Assembly: GCA_965116165.1 (NCBI GenBank)
Contig: OZ220484.1
Location: 2,666,001-2,730,000 of the forward strand
DNA length: 64,000 nt
Source: Azophilus sp965116165
GTDB taxonomy: Bacteria; Pseudomonadota; Gammaproteobacteria; Pseudomonadales; Azotimanducaceae
Direction: 5' to 3'
Shown here: positions 1-10,051 of the stretch, piece after piece
Layout: each line of letters opens with the position of its first letter
Numbering within the stretch: the first letter of the stretch is position 1
Made by a program: the position numbers and the translations under genes
Notes under the pieces: generated by a model
What the model saw: only the letters and a program-made list of their open reading frames with translations
Databases searched by the model: none
What the model was told of the DNA's origin: nothing

Positions 1-1124
1 GAGAGGATACTCTGTACGGCGGCCCTGGCGTTGACACGCTGTATGGCCATGTCGGCGACGACACGCTGGATGGCGGTGCCGGTGGTGATTTCCTATATGG
101 CGGTGCTGGCAACGACAGGTTGGAAGGTGGCGAAGGCGATGACGTTGATAGACTCCGAGGCGAGGGCGGCACGGACGCCCTTTATGGCCGTGGCGGAAAC
201 GACTTTCTGTACGGTGGCGACGGTGACGACAAGCTTAACAAGGAGGGTATTGGTGGACTCAACGGCGGGGCCGGCAAGGACACCATCAGTGGCGGTGCCG
301 GCGAGGATGACCTCTTTGGTGGCGAGGGCAACGACGATATGGACGGCGGCTCCGGCGACGACCGGCTTTGGGGCGAAGACGGCACGGACAAGCTGCACGG
401 GGGCGACGGCGACGACACCCTGGATGGCGGCGACGACGACGACAAGACCTATACCTATGTGGAGGATGATAAAACCAAAACCGTTGTCGGTGGGCTTTAC
501 GGCGGAGATGGCGACGACACGCTGTACGGCCGCGCCGGCAAGGATGCGCTGTATGGCGATGCGGGCGACGACACCCTGTATGGCGGCGAGGGCACGGACG
601 AGCTATATGGCAACGCGGGCGACGACACCCTGTATGGCGGCGACGGCGACGACAAGACCTATACCTATGTGGACGAGGATGATAAAACCAAAACCGTTGT
701 CGGTGGGCTTTACGGCGGGGCCGGCGAGGACACGCTGCACGGCGGGGCCGGCGGTGACACGCTGCATGGCAACGCGGGCGACGACACCCTGAATGGCGAC
801 GACGGCGACGACACCCTGGAGGGCGGATGGGGCGACGACACCCTGCACGGCGGCGCGGGCGGCGATACGTTTGTGTTCGCCCCCTCCGCCCCGGGCGGCG
901 GCGAGAGGGACACGATCCTGGATTTCGACAGCGCCGAGGGCGACAGGATTGATTTGAGTAGACTGAGCGATGTGGACGATTCTGACGATTTTGTCATGAG
1001 TCTGATGAGGGACGGTGATGGAGTCGTCAAAGGGGTCGCCATTGACCTGGTGGCGGTGGGTGGCGGCACCATTGAACTGATTGGGCCGACCGAATTACTG
1101 GACAGCGACGACTTTATTTTCTGA
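1..1124 (+). CDS. RTX calcium-binding repeat protein, 3' part only (gene begins before the window)
   Basis: The reading frame is open from base 3 and is almost entirely glycine-aspartate nonapeptide repeats of the GGxGxDxLx type, which bind calcium and form parallel beta-rolls in type I secreted proteins. It is the paralogue of the complete gene at 25668-27548: base 1 here corresponds to about 26425 there. The C-terminus ends in LLDSDDFIF, a short acidic-hydrophobic tail typical of the uncleaved type I secretion signal. Compared with the other copy it carries two extra blocks containing DDKTYTYV followed by KTKTVVGGLYGG, so repeat units have been gained or lost since duplication. The next RTX gene starts 72 bp downstream on the same strand, probably in one operon. 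Substrate or role (adhesin, toxin, matrix protein) cannot be read from the repeats. Confidence 0.9.
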   Translation, partial: EDTLYGGPGVDTLYGHVGDDTLDGGAGGDFLYGGAGNDRLEGGEGDDVDRLRGEGGTDALYGRGGNDFLYGGDGDDKLNKEGIGGLNGGAGKDTISGGAGEDDLFGGEGNDDMDGGSGDDRLWGEDGTDKLHGGDGDDTLDGGDDDDKTYTYVEDDKTKTVVGGLYGGDGDDTLYGRAGKDALYGDAGDDTLYGGEGTDELYGNAGDDTLYGGDGDDKTYTYVDEDDKTKTVVGGLYGGAGEDTLHGGAGGDTLHGNAGDDTLNGDDGDDTLEGGWGDDTLHGGAGGDTFVFAPSAPGGGERDTILDFDSAEGDRIDLSRLSDVDDSDDFVMSLMRDGDGVVKGVAIDLVAVGGGTIELIGPTELLDSDDFIF

Positions 1125-1196
1125 GCGGGCCCCGGGCCTTCCGGCTTGGGGCACGGAAGACATATTAACGGTGGACATATTACGGGAGACGCAGAA

Positions 1197-4100
1197 ATGA
1201 CGACGCAGGATATTTCCCTCACCGGCGGCGCCGGCGACGACAGCCTGGTTGGCGGCAAGGGCAACGACACGCTGGACGGCGCCAAGGGCAACGACACGCT
1301 GACGGGCGGCGACGGCAACGACATCCTGTACGGTGACGCCGGCAACGACACCCTGGTCGGGGGCCGGGGCGGCGACAGCCTGTACGGCGGCACCGGCGAC
1401 GACACCCTGGACGGCGGCGGCGGCCACGACACCCTGTATGGCGGCGAGGGCAGGGACACCTTTGTGTTCGCGGCGGGGGACGGCTCCGCCCATGTCGCCG
1501 ATTTCGAGGCGGGCGAGACGATCCGGATTTCCGGTGTGCCCGGCGGGTTCGCGGGTCTGGTCATCGAACAGATCGGGGACAACGCCGTCATCCGCCATGG
1601 CGACGGCGACAAGATCACCCTGCAGGGTGTGTCGGCGGATTCGCTGGGCGCGGACGACTTCGAGTTCCCGGCGGCCGGGAACGCCCCGCGGGACGGCGGC
1701 GGCGATGGCGCTCCACAGGGCGCATCGGACGGCGACACCCCGAACGACAACGGCGGCGACACGACGACCGACGATTCCAGCGGCGGGGACGAGACGACAC
1801 AGGATATTTCCCGCACCGGCGGCGCCGGCGACGACAGCCTGGTTGGCGGATCGGGCGACGACACCCTGGACGGCGCCAAGGGCAACGACACGCTGACGGG
1901 CGGCGACGGCAACGACATCCTGTACGGTGACGCCGGCAACGACACCCTGGTCGGGGGCCGGGGCGGCGACAGCCTGTACGGCGGCACCGGCGACGACACC
2001 CTGGACGGCGGCGGCGGCCACGACACCCTGTATGGCGGCGAGGGCAGGGACACCTTTGTGTTCGCGGCGGGGGACGGCTCCGCCCATGTCGCCGATTTCG
2101 AGGCGGGCGAGACGATCCGGATTTCCGGTGTGCCCGGCGGGTTCGCGGGTCTGGTCATCGAACAGATCGGGGACAACGCCGTCATCCGCTATGGCGACGG
2201 CGACAAGATCACCCTGCAGGGTGTGTCGGCGGATTCGCTGGGCGCGGACGACTTCGAGTTCCCGGCGGCCGAGCCCGGGAACGCCCCGCGGGACGGCGGC
2301 GGCGATGGCGCTCCACAGGGCGCGCCCCCCGGCGATGTTCCGAACGGCAACGACGGTGGCGGCGGCGCTCCACAGGGCGCATCCGCCGGCGACACCCCGA
2401 GCGACAACGGCGGCGACGCGACGACCGACGATTCCAGCGGCGGGGGCGAGCTGAGCGGCGGCAGCGGCGACGACACCCTGGACGGCGGCGCCGGCGACGA
2501 TGTGCTGAAAGGCGGCAGGGGCGACGACACGCTGAACGGCCACGGGGGCGACGACACCCTTCGGGGCAGCAGGGGCGACGACACCCTGGACGGCGGCGAC
2601 GGCGACGACACCCTGCGGGGTGCCCGAGGCGACGACATCCTGACCGGCGGCGCCGGCGGCGACACCCTGCACGGCGGCAAGGGTTCCGACACCTTCGTGT
2701 TCCGGTCGGGGGACGGCGGCGACACCATCACCGATTTCGGGGAGGGCGACCGGATTCGTCTTGACGGGGTCTCGGTCGGCTTCGGGGCGCTTGATATCCG
2801 TCGGGACGGCGCCGACACCGTCATCCACCACGGCGACGGCGACACGATCACCCTGCGGGGCGTGTCGGCGGACTCCCTGGGCGCGGCCGACTTCGAGTTC
2901 CCGGCGGCCGGGAACGCCCCGCGGGACGGCGGCGACAGCGACCTGCGGGGCGCGCCCCCCGGCGATGCCCCGAACGGCAACGACGGTGGCGGCGGTGTTC
3001 CACAGGGCGCATCCACTGGCGACACTCCGAGCGACAACGGCGGCGACGCGACGGCCGACGATTCCAGCGGCGGGGGCGAGACGACGCAGGATATTTCGCG
3101 CACCGGCGGCGAGGGCGACGACACCCTGTACGGCGGCGACGGCGGCGATGTGCTGAGGGGCCGCAAGGGCGACGACACGCTGAACGGGCGCGGGGGTGCC
3201 GACACCCTGGACGGCGGCAGGGGCGACGATACCCTGGACGGCGGCGAGGGCGACGACACCCTGTACGGCGGCGAGGGCGGCGATGTGCTGAGGGGCCGCA
3301 AGGGCAACGACACCCTGGACGGCGGCGAGGGCGGCGACACCCTGGACGGCGGCGAGGGCGGCGACACCCTGGACGGCGGCGAGGGCGACGACACCCTGTA
3401 CGGCGGCGAGGGCGGCGACACCCTGGACGGCGATTGGGGCGACGACACCCTGGTTGGCGGCAGGGGCGGGGACATCGTCTACGGCGGCCCCGGCGACGAT
3501 ACCCTGTACGGCGGCGCCGGCGACGACCACCTGGATGGCGGCGAGGATTCCGACACCCTGGTTGGCGGCAGGGGCGGGGACGTCGTCTACGGCGCCTGGG
3601 GCGACGACACCCTGGATGGCGGCGCCGGCGACGACACCCTGGAAGGCGGCGAGGGTTTCGACACCTTCGTGTTCCGGTCGGGTGACGGCGGCGACACGAT
3701 CACCGATTTCGGGGTGGGCGACCGGATTCGTCTCGAGGGGGTCTCGGTCGGCTTCGGGGGGCTGGACATCCGTCGGGACGGCGCCGACACCGTTATCCAC
3801 TATGGGACCGGCGACACGATCACCCTGCGGGGCGTGTCGCCGGACTCCCTGGGCGCGAACGACTTCCTGCTTCCCGACGCTGCCCCGGGCCTTCCCGGAA
3901 CCCAGGGAAGCCCGCCCGCGCAGGGCACCGGCCAGAAGGCGACGACCCCCCACGACGACGACTGGGATGGCGAGGGCGCCGGCGCCGGCCACATCCAAAG
4001 GGGCACCGACGGCGACGACACCCTGAAAGGCGGCAGGGGCGACGACATCCTGCACGGCGGTGCGGGCGACGACACCCTGCACGGCGGCAGCTGGGGCAAC

Positions 4101-7100
4101 GACATCCTGCACGGCGGTGCGGGCGACGACACCCTGCACGGCGGCAGCTGGGGCAACGACACCCTGTACGGCGGTTCGGGCGACGACACCCTGGACGGCG
4201 GCAAGGGCGACGACACCCTGCATGGCGGCAAGGGCGACGACACCCTGAAAGGTAGTTACTGGGGCGTCGACACCTTCGTGTTCCGGGCGGGGGACGGGAA
4301 CGACACCATTACCGGTTTCGAGATAGACGACTGGATTCGTCTCGACGGGGTTTCGGTCGGCTTCGAGGAGCTGGATATCCGTCGGGATATCCGTCGGGAC
4401 GACGGCGGTGCCGTGGTCCACGACGATGCCGTGGTCCACTACGGCGACGGCGACACGATCACCCTGCAGGGCCGGGGCGCGTTGGCGTACTCTCTGGGCG
4501 AGAACATCCTACTTCCCGACGCCAGCGAGACTCCAAACAAGCCGTCCGGCACCAACCGGAAGGTGACAACCCCCCACGACGACGACTGGGATGGCGAGGG
4601 CACCGGACACACCCGCATACATAGGGGCACCGACCGAGACGACCCCATGGACGGGTTGTCCGGCGGCGTCCTGCTCGGCGGCAAGGGCGACGACACCCTG
4701 AGCATCGGCGGCAGGGGCTATTATGACATTCTGCATGGTGGCGCGGGCGACGACACCCTGGACGGCGGCAAGGGCCACGACACCCTGTACGGTGGTTCGG
4801 GCGACGACACCCTGGACGGCGGATGGGACGACGACACCCTGTACGGTGGTTCGGGCGACGACACCCTGGTTGGCGGCAGGGGCGACGACACCCTGGTTGG
4901 CGGCAAGGGCGACGACACCCTGACCGGCGGCTGGGGCGCCGACACCTTCGTGTTCCGGGCGGGAGACGGGAACGACACCATTACCGTTTTCGGGGGGCGC
5001 GCCGGCGACAAGATTCATCTCAGTGGGATTTCCGGCGGTTTCGGAGCGCTCGACATCAGTCAGGATGGCGACGACGCGATCATCCGCTACGGCGCCGGCG
5101 GCGACACGATCAGGCTGCGGGGCGAGAGGGCGGACTCCCTCGACGCCAGCCGTTTCATATTCGGCGTCTACGAACCCCCGCCCCCGCCATCGCACCCGCC
5201 ACCGCCTAGGTTTAAGACTCCCCTGGACGACGACTGGGATGGCGACAGGGATGAGATTGGCTATGTGATGTCCGGCCGCATCCAGAGGGGCACCGACGGA
5301 GACGACACCCTGACCGAGGCGGAGGCGATGACGGCATTTTCCGACATCGCGCTTGGTGGGGGCAGTTTTGTCAACATTCTGCTCGGTGGCGCGGGCGACG
5401 ACACCCTGCATGCCGGTTCGGCCGACGACACCCTGCATGGCGGCCAGGGTGTCGACACCCTGCATGGCGGCTCGGGCGGCGACACCCTGTACGGCGGCTC
5501 GGGCGGCGACACCCTGTACGGCGGCTCGGGCCACGACACCCTGCACGGCGGCCAGGGTGTCGACACCTTCGTGTTCCGCGCGGGAGGCGGGGACGACACC
5601 ATTGTCGATTTCGAGAACGGGGACAGGATTTATCTCAATGGGGTTTCCGGCGGTTTCAAGGCGCTCGACATCAGTCGGGACGGCGACGACACGATCATCC
5701 GCTACGGCGCCGGCGGCGACACGATCAGGTTGCGGGGCGTGAAGCCGGACTCCCTCGGCGACAACGGGGTTTTCAATTTCGGCGGCGGCCACGGGCCCGG
5801 AACCGCCGGCCTCACCCTGGAGGGCGGGGGCGTCCTGAAGGGCGGCGAGGGCGACGACACCCTGAGGGGCGCCGGCGCCCTGTACGGCGGCGAGGGCGAC
5901 GACACCCTGGAGGGCCTGTATGGCGACGGCACCTTGCATGGAGGTTCGGGCGACGACACCCTGAGGGGCGGCGACACCCTGTATGGCGGCACAGGCAACG
6001 ATGTCCTGGTGGCCTCCGGTTTCTTGGACGGCGGCGAGGGCAACGATGTCTTGTACGGCGGCGAGGGCGACGACACCCTGCACGGCGGAGCGGGCGACGA
6101 CACCCTGAACGGCGGACACGGCAAAAACACCCTGTACGGCGGTTCGGGCGACGACACCCTGAACAGCGGCTACGGCGACAACACCCTGTACGGCGGCTCG
6201 GGCGACGACACCCTGAACGACAGTTGGGGCGACAACAGCCTGTACGGCGGAGCGGGCGACGACACCCTGACCGACAGTTGGGGCGACGACACCCTGTACG
6301 GCGGAGCGGGCGACGACACCCTGTACGCCAACGCCTGGGGCGACAACATCGTGGATGGCGGGAAGGGCGACGACACCCTGCATAGCGGCACGAGGGACGA
6401 CAGCCCGCTCCATGGCCGTGACACCCGGGATTTCAACGATCCCAGCTACAATGGCTACAACACCTTCGTGTTTCGGGCGGGGGACGGCAACGACACCATT
6501 GTCGGTTTCTCGTCCGGCGACAAGATTCAGATCAACGGGTTTGCCGGCGGTTTCGGGGCGCTCGATATCAGGCGGAGCGGCACCGACATAATCATCGGCT
6601 ACGGCGAACAGGGCGACACGATCACCCTGCGGGACCAATGGGCGCGTTGGGAGCGTACCCTGGACGCGGACGACTTCGTGCTGCCCGACAGAACCCCGTC
6701 CAACAATCAAAGGGGTGGACCGGGCGATGATGTGCTGACCGGTGGTGTCGGCGACGACACCCTGTCCGGTGATGAGGGCGACGACACCCTGTCCGGTGAT
6801 GAGGGCGACGACACCCTGGAGGGCGGCGTCGGGGACGACACCCTGTCCGGCGACGCGGGCGACGACACCCTGTATGGCGGCGTCGGGGATGACACCCTGC
6901 AGGGGGGCGAGGGGGACGACACCCTGCGGGGTGGCACCGGCAATGATACCCTGGAGGGTGGCCGGGGGGCCGATACCTTCGCGTTTCAGTCGGGGGACGG
7001 CAACGATGTTGTTGAGGATTTCGAGGCGGGCGACACGATTTTCATTGATGAAATGTCAAATAATGGCGGTTTCGATGCGCTGGGGATTGATGAGCAGGAG

Positions 7101-7811
7101 ACCGATGACGGCGGCGTGGATACGGTCATCAGCTACGGCACCGGCGACACCATCCGGCTGACGGGGGTATCGGCGGACTCCCTGGACAGGGACGACTTCC
7201 AGTTCCGCCGCGTCTATCAGATTGGCAGCGCCGATGACGATGTCCTGAAAGGCGACAACATCAATAGCGATCACCTGTTTGGCCGTGCCGGCAACGACAA
7301 GCTGTATGGTTATGCTGGCGATGATCGTCTGGAGGGCGATTCCGGCGATGATGAGCTGTATGGTTATGCTGGCGACGATCGTCTGGATGGCGGTGGCGGC
7401 GATGATGAGCTGCGCGGCGGTGCCGGCTACGACGTATTGTATGGTGGTAACGGCAGGGATACTTTGTACGGCGAGGCTGGTGTTGACACTATTTGGGGCG
7501 GCCGGGACGACGACGAGCTGTACGGCGGGGTCGGCAACGATATGCTAAACGGTGGTCGGGGCTCGGATACCTTCGTGTTCGAGGTGGGAGATGGCAACGA
7601 CACCATTATGGATTTCAGGTGGCAGGATCACAAGTTCGGCGACAACAGCGACGACAAGATTCAGATCAACGGGGTTGTCGGCGGTTTCGGGGCGCTGGAT
7701 ATCAGACAGGACGGCCTCGATGCGATCATCAGTTATGGCGATGCCGGTGACACGATTACCCTGCAGCACGTGCAGGCTTCCTCGCTGACCTCCGATGACT
7801 TCATCATGTGA
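1197..7811 (+). CDS. Giant RTX repeat protein with ten serralysin-C-like modules (2204 aa), block I
   Basis: I chose ATG 1197 because GGGAGA lies 8 bp upstream; the frame is open back to a TTG at 1146. The protein alternates glycine-aspartate nonapeptide arrays with ten modules that begin DTFVF or NTFVF, followed by a GDGxDTIxDF segment and ending in DSLxxxDF, the pattern of the RTX C-terminal domain seen in serralysin-like secreted proteins. The first two modules are near-identical. Low-complexity linkers rich in Gly, Asp, Pro and Asn separate early modules. There is no N-terminal signal peptide; the C-terminus SLTSDDFIM fits a type I secretion signal. It is secreted and calcium-dependent by family, but no catalytic domain is visible. 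The paralogue at 27621-33245 has nine modules and a different C-terminal end. Confidence 0.9.
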   Translation: MTTQDISLTGGAGDDSLVGGKGNDTLDGAKGNDTLTGGDGNDILYGDAGNDTLVGGRGGDSLYGGTGDDTLDGGGGHDTLYGGEGRDTFVFAAGDGSAHVADFEAGETIRISGVPGGFAGLVIEQIGDNAVIRHGDGDKITLQGVSADSLGADDFEFPAAGNAPRDGGGDGAPQGASDGDTPNDNGGDTTTDDSSGGDETTQDISRTGGAGDDSLVGGSGDDTLDGAKGNDTLTGGDGNDILYGDAGNDTLVGGRGGDSLYGGTGDDTLDGGGGHDTLYGGEGRDTFVFAAGDGSAHVADFEAGETIRISGVPGGFAGLVIEQIGDNAVIRYGDGDKITLQGVSADSLGADDFEFPAAEPGNAPRDGGGDGAPQGAPPGDVPNGNDGGGGAPQGASAGDTPSDNGGDATTDDSSGGGELSGGSGDDTLDGGAGDDVLKGGRGDDTLNGHGGDDTLRGSRGDDTLDGGDGDDTLRGARGDDILTGGAGGDTLHGGKGSDTFVFRSGDGGDTITDFGEGDRIRLDGVSVGFGALDIRRDGADTVIHHGDGDTITLRGVSADSLGAADFEFPAAGNAPRDGGDSDLRGAPPGDAPNGNDGGGGVPQGASTGDTPSDNGGDATADDSSGGGETTQDISRTGGEGDDTLYGGDGGDVLRGRKGDDTLNGRGGADTLDGGRGDDTLDGGEGDDTLYGGEGGDVLRGRKGNDTLDGGEGGDTLDGGEGGDTLDGGEGDDTLYGGEGGDTLDGDWGDDTLVGGRGGDIVYGGPGDDTLYGGAGDDHLDGGEDSDTLVGGRGGDVVYGAWGDDTLDGGAGDDTLEGGEGFDTFVFRSGDGGDTITDFGVGDRIRLEGVSVGFGGLDIRRDGADTVIHYGTGDTITLRGVSPDSLGANDFLLPDAAPGLPGTQGSPPAQGTGQKATTPHDDDWDGEGAGAGHIQRGTDGDDTLKGGRGDDILHGGAGDDTLHGGSWGNDILHGGAGDDTLHGGSWGNDTLYGGSGDDTLDGGKGDDTLHGGKGDDTLKGSYWGVDTFVFRAGDGNDTITGFEIDDWIRLDGVSVGFEELDIRRDIRRDDGGAVVHDDAVVHYGDGDTITLQGRGALAYSLGENILLPDASETPNKPSGTNRKVTTPHDDDWDGEGTGHTRIHRGTDRDDPMDGLSGGVLLGGKGDDTLSIGGRGYYDILHGGAGDDTLDGGKGHDTLYGGSGDDTLDGGWDDDTLYGGSGDDTLVGGRGDDTLVGGKGDDTLTGGWGADTFVFRAGDGNDTITVFGGRAGDKIHLSGISGGFGALDISQDGDDAIIRYGAGGDTIRLRGERADSLDASRFIFGVYEPPPPPSHPPPPRFKTPLDDDWDGDRDEIGYVMSGRIQRGTDGDDTLTEAEAMTAFSDIALGGGSFVNILLGGAGDDTLHAGSADDTLHGGQGVDTLHGGSGGDTLYGGSGGDTLYGGSGHDTLHGGQGVDTFVFRAGGGDDTIVDFENGDRIYLNGVSGGFKALDISRDGDDTIIRYGAGGDTIRLRGVKPDSLGDNGVFNFGGGHGPGTAGLTLEGGGVLKGGEGDDTLRGAGALYGGEGDDTLEGLYGDGTLHGGSGDDTLRGGDTLYGGTGNDVLVASGFLDGGEGNDVLYGGEGDDTLHGGAGDDTLNGGHGKNTLYGGSGDDTLNSGYGDNTLYGGSGDDTLNDSWGDNSLYGGAGDDTLTDSWGDDTLYGGAGDDTLYANAWGDNIVDGGKGDDTLHSGTRDDSPLHGRDTRDFNDPSYNGYNTFVFRAGDGNDTIVGFSSGDKIQINGFAGGFGALDIRRSGTDIIIGYGEQGDTITLRDQWARWERTLDADDFVLPDRTPSNNQRGGPGDDVLTGGVGDDTLSGDEGDDTLSGDEGDDTLEGGVGDDTLSGDAGDDTLYGGVGDDTLQGGEGDDTLRGGTGNDTLEGGRGADTFAFQSGDGNDVVEDFEAGDTIFIDEMSNNGGFDALGIDEQETDDGGVDTVISYGTGDTIRLTGVSADSLDRDDFQFRRVYQIGSADDDVLKGDNINSDHLFGRAGNDKLYGYAGDDRLEGDSGDDELYGYAGDDRLDGGGGDDELRGGAGYDVLYGGNGRDTLYGEAGVDTIWGGRDDDELYGGVGNDMLNGGRGSDTFVFEVGDGNDTIMDFRWQDHKFGDNSDDKIQINGVVGGFGALDIRQDGLDAIISYGDAGDTITLQHVQASSLTSDDFIM

Positions 7812-7885
7812 GGCCACCGGCTCAAACAGCCGGGGAAGCCCGCCCGCGCAAGACGCCGGCCAGGCCCAGAGCCCGAACAAGCCAT

Positions 7886-9103
7886 ATCACGCAACTGGTG
7901 GTCGAGGATCTGCTGACTCGCCAGGCCCTGGCTTCCGAGGCGCGACACTACTGGCAACTGCGGGATGCCGACCCCGGTCAACCCTTGCCGAATACGGCGA
8001 ACCTGCGCGGTTATCTGGCCGAGCCCCGGTCGGCAAACGAGGTCACGGCGGGGTTGCCGTCCGGCCTGCGCGACCTGAACCCGGGGTTCCGGCGCATCCA
8101 TGTCGATGGCGCCAGCCGGCTTGTGCATGTCTCGGACCGGGGAGAAGCGCGCCTCTACCTGGTTTTCGAAGCCAACCAGGTGTCCAATCTGGCCTTTTAT
8201 TTCGGCACCGTTCCGCTGTCCATCGTACTGCTCCTGATCTACGGACTGCTGTTCGTCGCCTACCGCTGGTCGCAAGCGGCGCTGTCCCCCATCGTGCGCC
8301 TGGCCCGGCAACTCGAAGTGGTGCATCTCGACAGGATGGGCGGCCTCGATCTGGACTTCGCCGAACTGCGCCGCGACGCCGATGCCGAGGTGGCCACCAT
8401 GGTGGAGGCACTCGAGCACTTTGCCGACCGCCTTACCGCCGCGATTGAGCGGGAGCGAATCTTCACCCGGGACGCGGGGCACGAGCTGCGCACACCACTG
8501 GCGGTGTTCAAGGGCTCGCTGGATCTCCTGGAACGGGAATCGGACCGCCCCGCCCATGACCTCGAGGCGCTAACGCGCATGCGCCGTACCGCCGATGACA
8601 TGGAATCGCTGCTGGAGACGCTCTTGCTGTTGGCTCGCAAGGAAAGTGCCGCCGCCGATGGCGAACGGGTGCTCGTGCGGCGGGTTCTGCGGGAGGAGAT
8701 TCGGAACCAGGAGGAAGCGGCCCGCCAGCGGGGCAACCGGATCCGACTGCATGTCGGCGACGAAGACGAATTGGCGGTGTGGGCCCCCGCGACGGTGGTG
8801 CGCATTGTGCTCGGCAACCTGTTGCGCAACGCCGTCGGCTACACGGAGAACGGTGACATCGACGTCAGGCTCCTCACGGATGGCGTGCGTGTCGAGGACA
8901 ACGGCATCGGCATGTCATCGGAGGAATTGGCCAATATGTTCGAACCCTTCTATCGGGCGGAGGCCAGCCGCGGCGCCGGCAAAGGGCATGGCCTGGGGCT
9001 TTCCATTGTGCGCCGCCTCAGCCGGCGGTACGGCTGGACGCTCAAGGTGCGCAGCCAGCCGGGTCGGGGCACATCGGTGGCATTGAGGTTCCGTGCGCAT
9101 TGA
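7886..9103 (+). pseudogene. 5'-truncated second copy of the sensor histidine kinase gene, inside the RTX block
   Basis: From 7886 to 9122 the sequence matches 23501-24737, part of the intact kinase gene, and the translated 405 residues look identical. The copy lacks the first 35 residues, including most of the first membrane segment, but keeps the second membrane segment and the complete kinase core (GHELRTPL, NLLRNA, DNGIGM, GHGLGLS). It is joined in frame to RTX-derived linker sequence, giving an open frame from GTG 7808 that overlaps the stop of the upstream RTX gene. Expression as a fusion is therefore possible, but lack of a membrane anchor and input domain argues for a non-functional fragment. 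It separates the RTX gene from an RTX tail at 9119-9442. Confidence 0.85.
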
Positions 9104-9118
9104 GCGCCGCGTTCATGC

Positions 9119-9442
9119 ATGATCGGCGGCGGTGGCGACGATTTCCTGACGGGCGGCGAGGGCGACGATACATTCGTTTTCACCAACGACTCCTCGAGCA
9201 TTGGCGATAAGGACACGATCCGGGATTTCGGTGGGCATAGGTACGGGACGGAGAGGGGGGACAACACCATCCAACTTTCCGGCTTCACCGGCGTGGACGA
9301 CTTCGGCGATCTCAAGGGCAGGATCATCACCACGGGAGGATCCGAAGGCGACATAGTCATCGACCTGAGGGATGTGGGCGGCGGCCAGATCGTGCTTGAG
9401 GGCGTGGTCCAGGTGGATGCCGACGACTTCGATTTCGGATAA
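9119..9442 (+). pseudogene. Detached RTX C-terminal tail
   Basis: This 107-codon frame matches the last part of the block II RTX gene (about 32930-33245): nonapeptide repeats, a DTFVFTNDSS module and the terminal VDADDFDFG. It has no upstream body, because the kinase fragment at 7886-9122 lies directly before it. The junction is at 9122/9123. It is read as the original 3' end of a block I RTX gene cut off by the insertion. A start codon exists at 9119 but no convincing ribosome binding site. Confidence 0.8.
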
Positions 9443-9554
9443 TGCGGCGGCCGCCCCACCTGGCGCCGGACTGCCGAAGCCCCAGCGGGCGCCTTGTCGA
9501 GCCTGATGAGGCCGCCTGATCCGCCAGGCCCGAACTCCGAAATCTCCCGAGCCA

Positions 9555-9615
9555 GTACAAGCTATTGATTTTATTGAATCGGACGCCGCGACCACCGAAT
9601 GAATCAGACCTTCCC
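9555..9615. repeat. Half copy of MITE-like family M2 (3' end)
   Basis: The AT-rich stretch with core CTATTGATTTTATT and end AATCAGACCTTCCC matches the right half of the complete elements at 45718-45818 and 62850-62948. The left inverted repeat is missing. The same half copy recurs at 33353-33413 within the duplicated RTX block. The 200 bp around it (9443-9643) hold no gene. Confidence 0.6.
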
Positions 9616-9643
9616 TGGAAACAGGCGTGGCGGGAGACGAGTT

Positions 9644-10051
9644 TCAGTCGGGCAGAATGATTGTGGCGCTGCCTTCAAGCGGTGGCGCGGTGCCCTCGCG
9701 CTCAAGCCACAGATCGCAATCCACCAGCGTCCCGTTACCTTCCTCGCGCACGGCGGTAACTCGGCCTCGGGCGGTGATGTGGTCGCCATCCAACACCACC
9801 ATAGGAAAACGCATGACCAGGCGGCGCAGGCAACGCGGTCCGGCCCAGGCGTGCAGCATGTTCACCATGTAGCTCAGGCCCAGTGGCCCTTGGTTGATGG
9901 TATGGCGGCCGAAGCCGAGCCTGTCCACAACCTCCGGATCCCAGTGCACCGGATTCGGGTCGCGCAGGATGGCGGCCATCGTGCGCATGCGCTCGGGGCG
10001 GACGTTCGGCATCACCCAGGGAGGAATCTCGTCACCAACCCGGACATTCAT
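9644..10051 (-). CDS. MaoC-like (hot dog fold) acyl dehydratase, second subunit
   Basis: 135 residues from ATG 10051. The segment DPNPVHWD followed by GFGRHTINQGP is the hydratase-2 signature with the catalytic Asp and His, so it probably hydrates or dehydrates a CoA- or ACP-bound 2-enoyl/3-hydroxyacyl substrate. Its start overlaps the stop of the gene upstream (10048-10518) in an ATGA, so the two are translationally coupled and probably form a heterodimer, as in two-subunit enzymes of this fold. An in-frame ATG at 10075 is possible but lies inside the upstream gene. A 3' fragment of the same gene, differing by one residue in 74, lies at 33442-33666. The true acyl substrate is unknown. Confidence 0.85.
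   Translation of the reverse strand: MNVRVGDEIPPWVMPNVRPERMRTMAAILRDPNPVHWDPEVVDRLGFGRHTINQGPLGLSYMVNMLHAWAGPRCLRRLVMRFPMVVLDGDHITARGRVTAVREEGNGTLVDCDLWLEREGTAPPLEGSATIILPD

Noticed and set aside
1095..6710. Long antisense open frames (1114 and 733 codons) opposite the first RTX gene
   Set aside because: The repetitive GGCGACGAC-type codons lack stops on the opposite strand. The products are Ala/Val-rich repeats of VAVQGVVA type with no start signals, so they are shadows.
1197..7811. CRISPR-like regular repetition in the RTX genes
   Set aside because: The period is about 27 bp of coding nonapeptides without distinct spacers, in a continuous reading frame.
7808..9103. Functional second histidine kinase gene
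   Set aside because: The first membrane segment and natural start are missing and the 5' end is RTX-linker-derived; kept as a fragment with a note that expression is possible.
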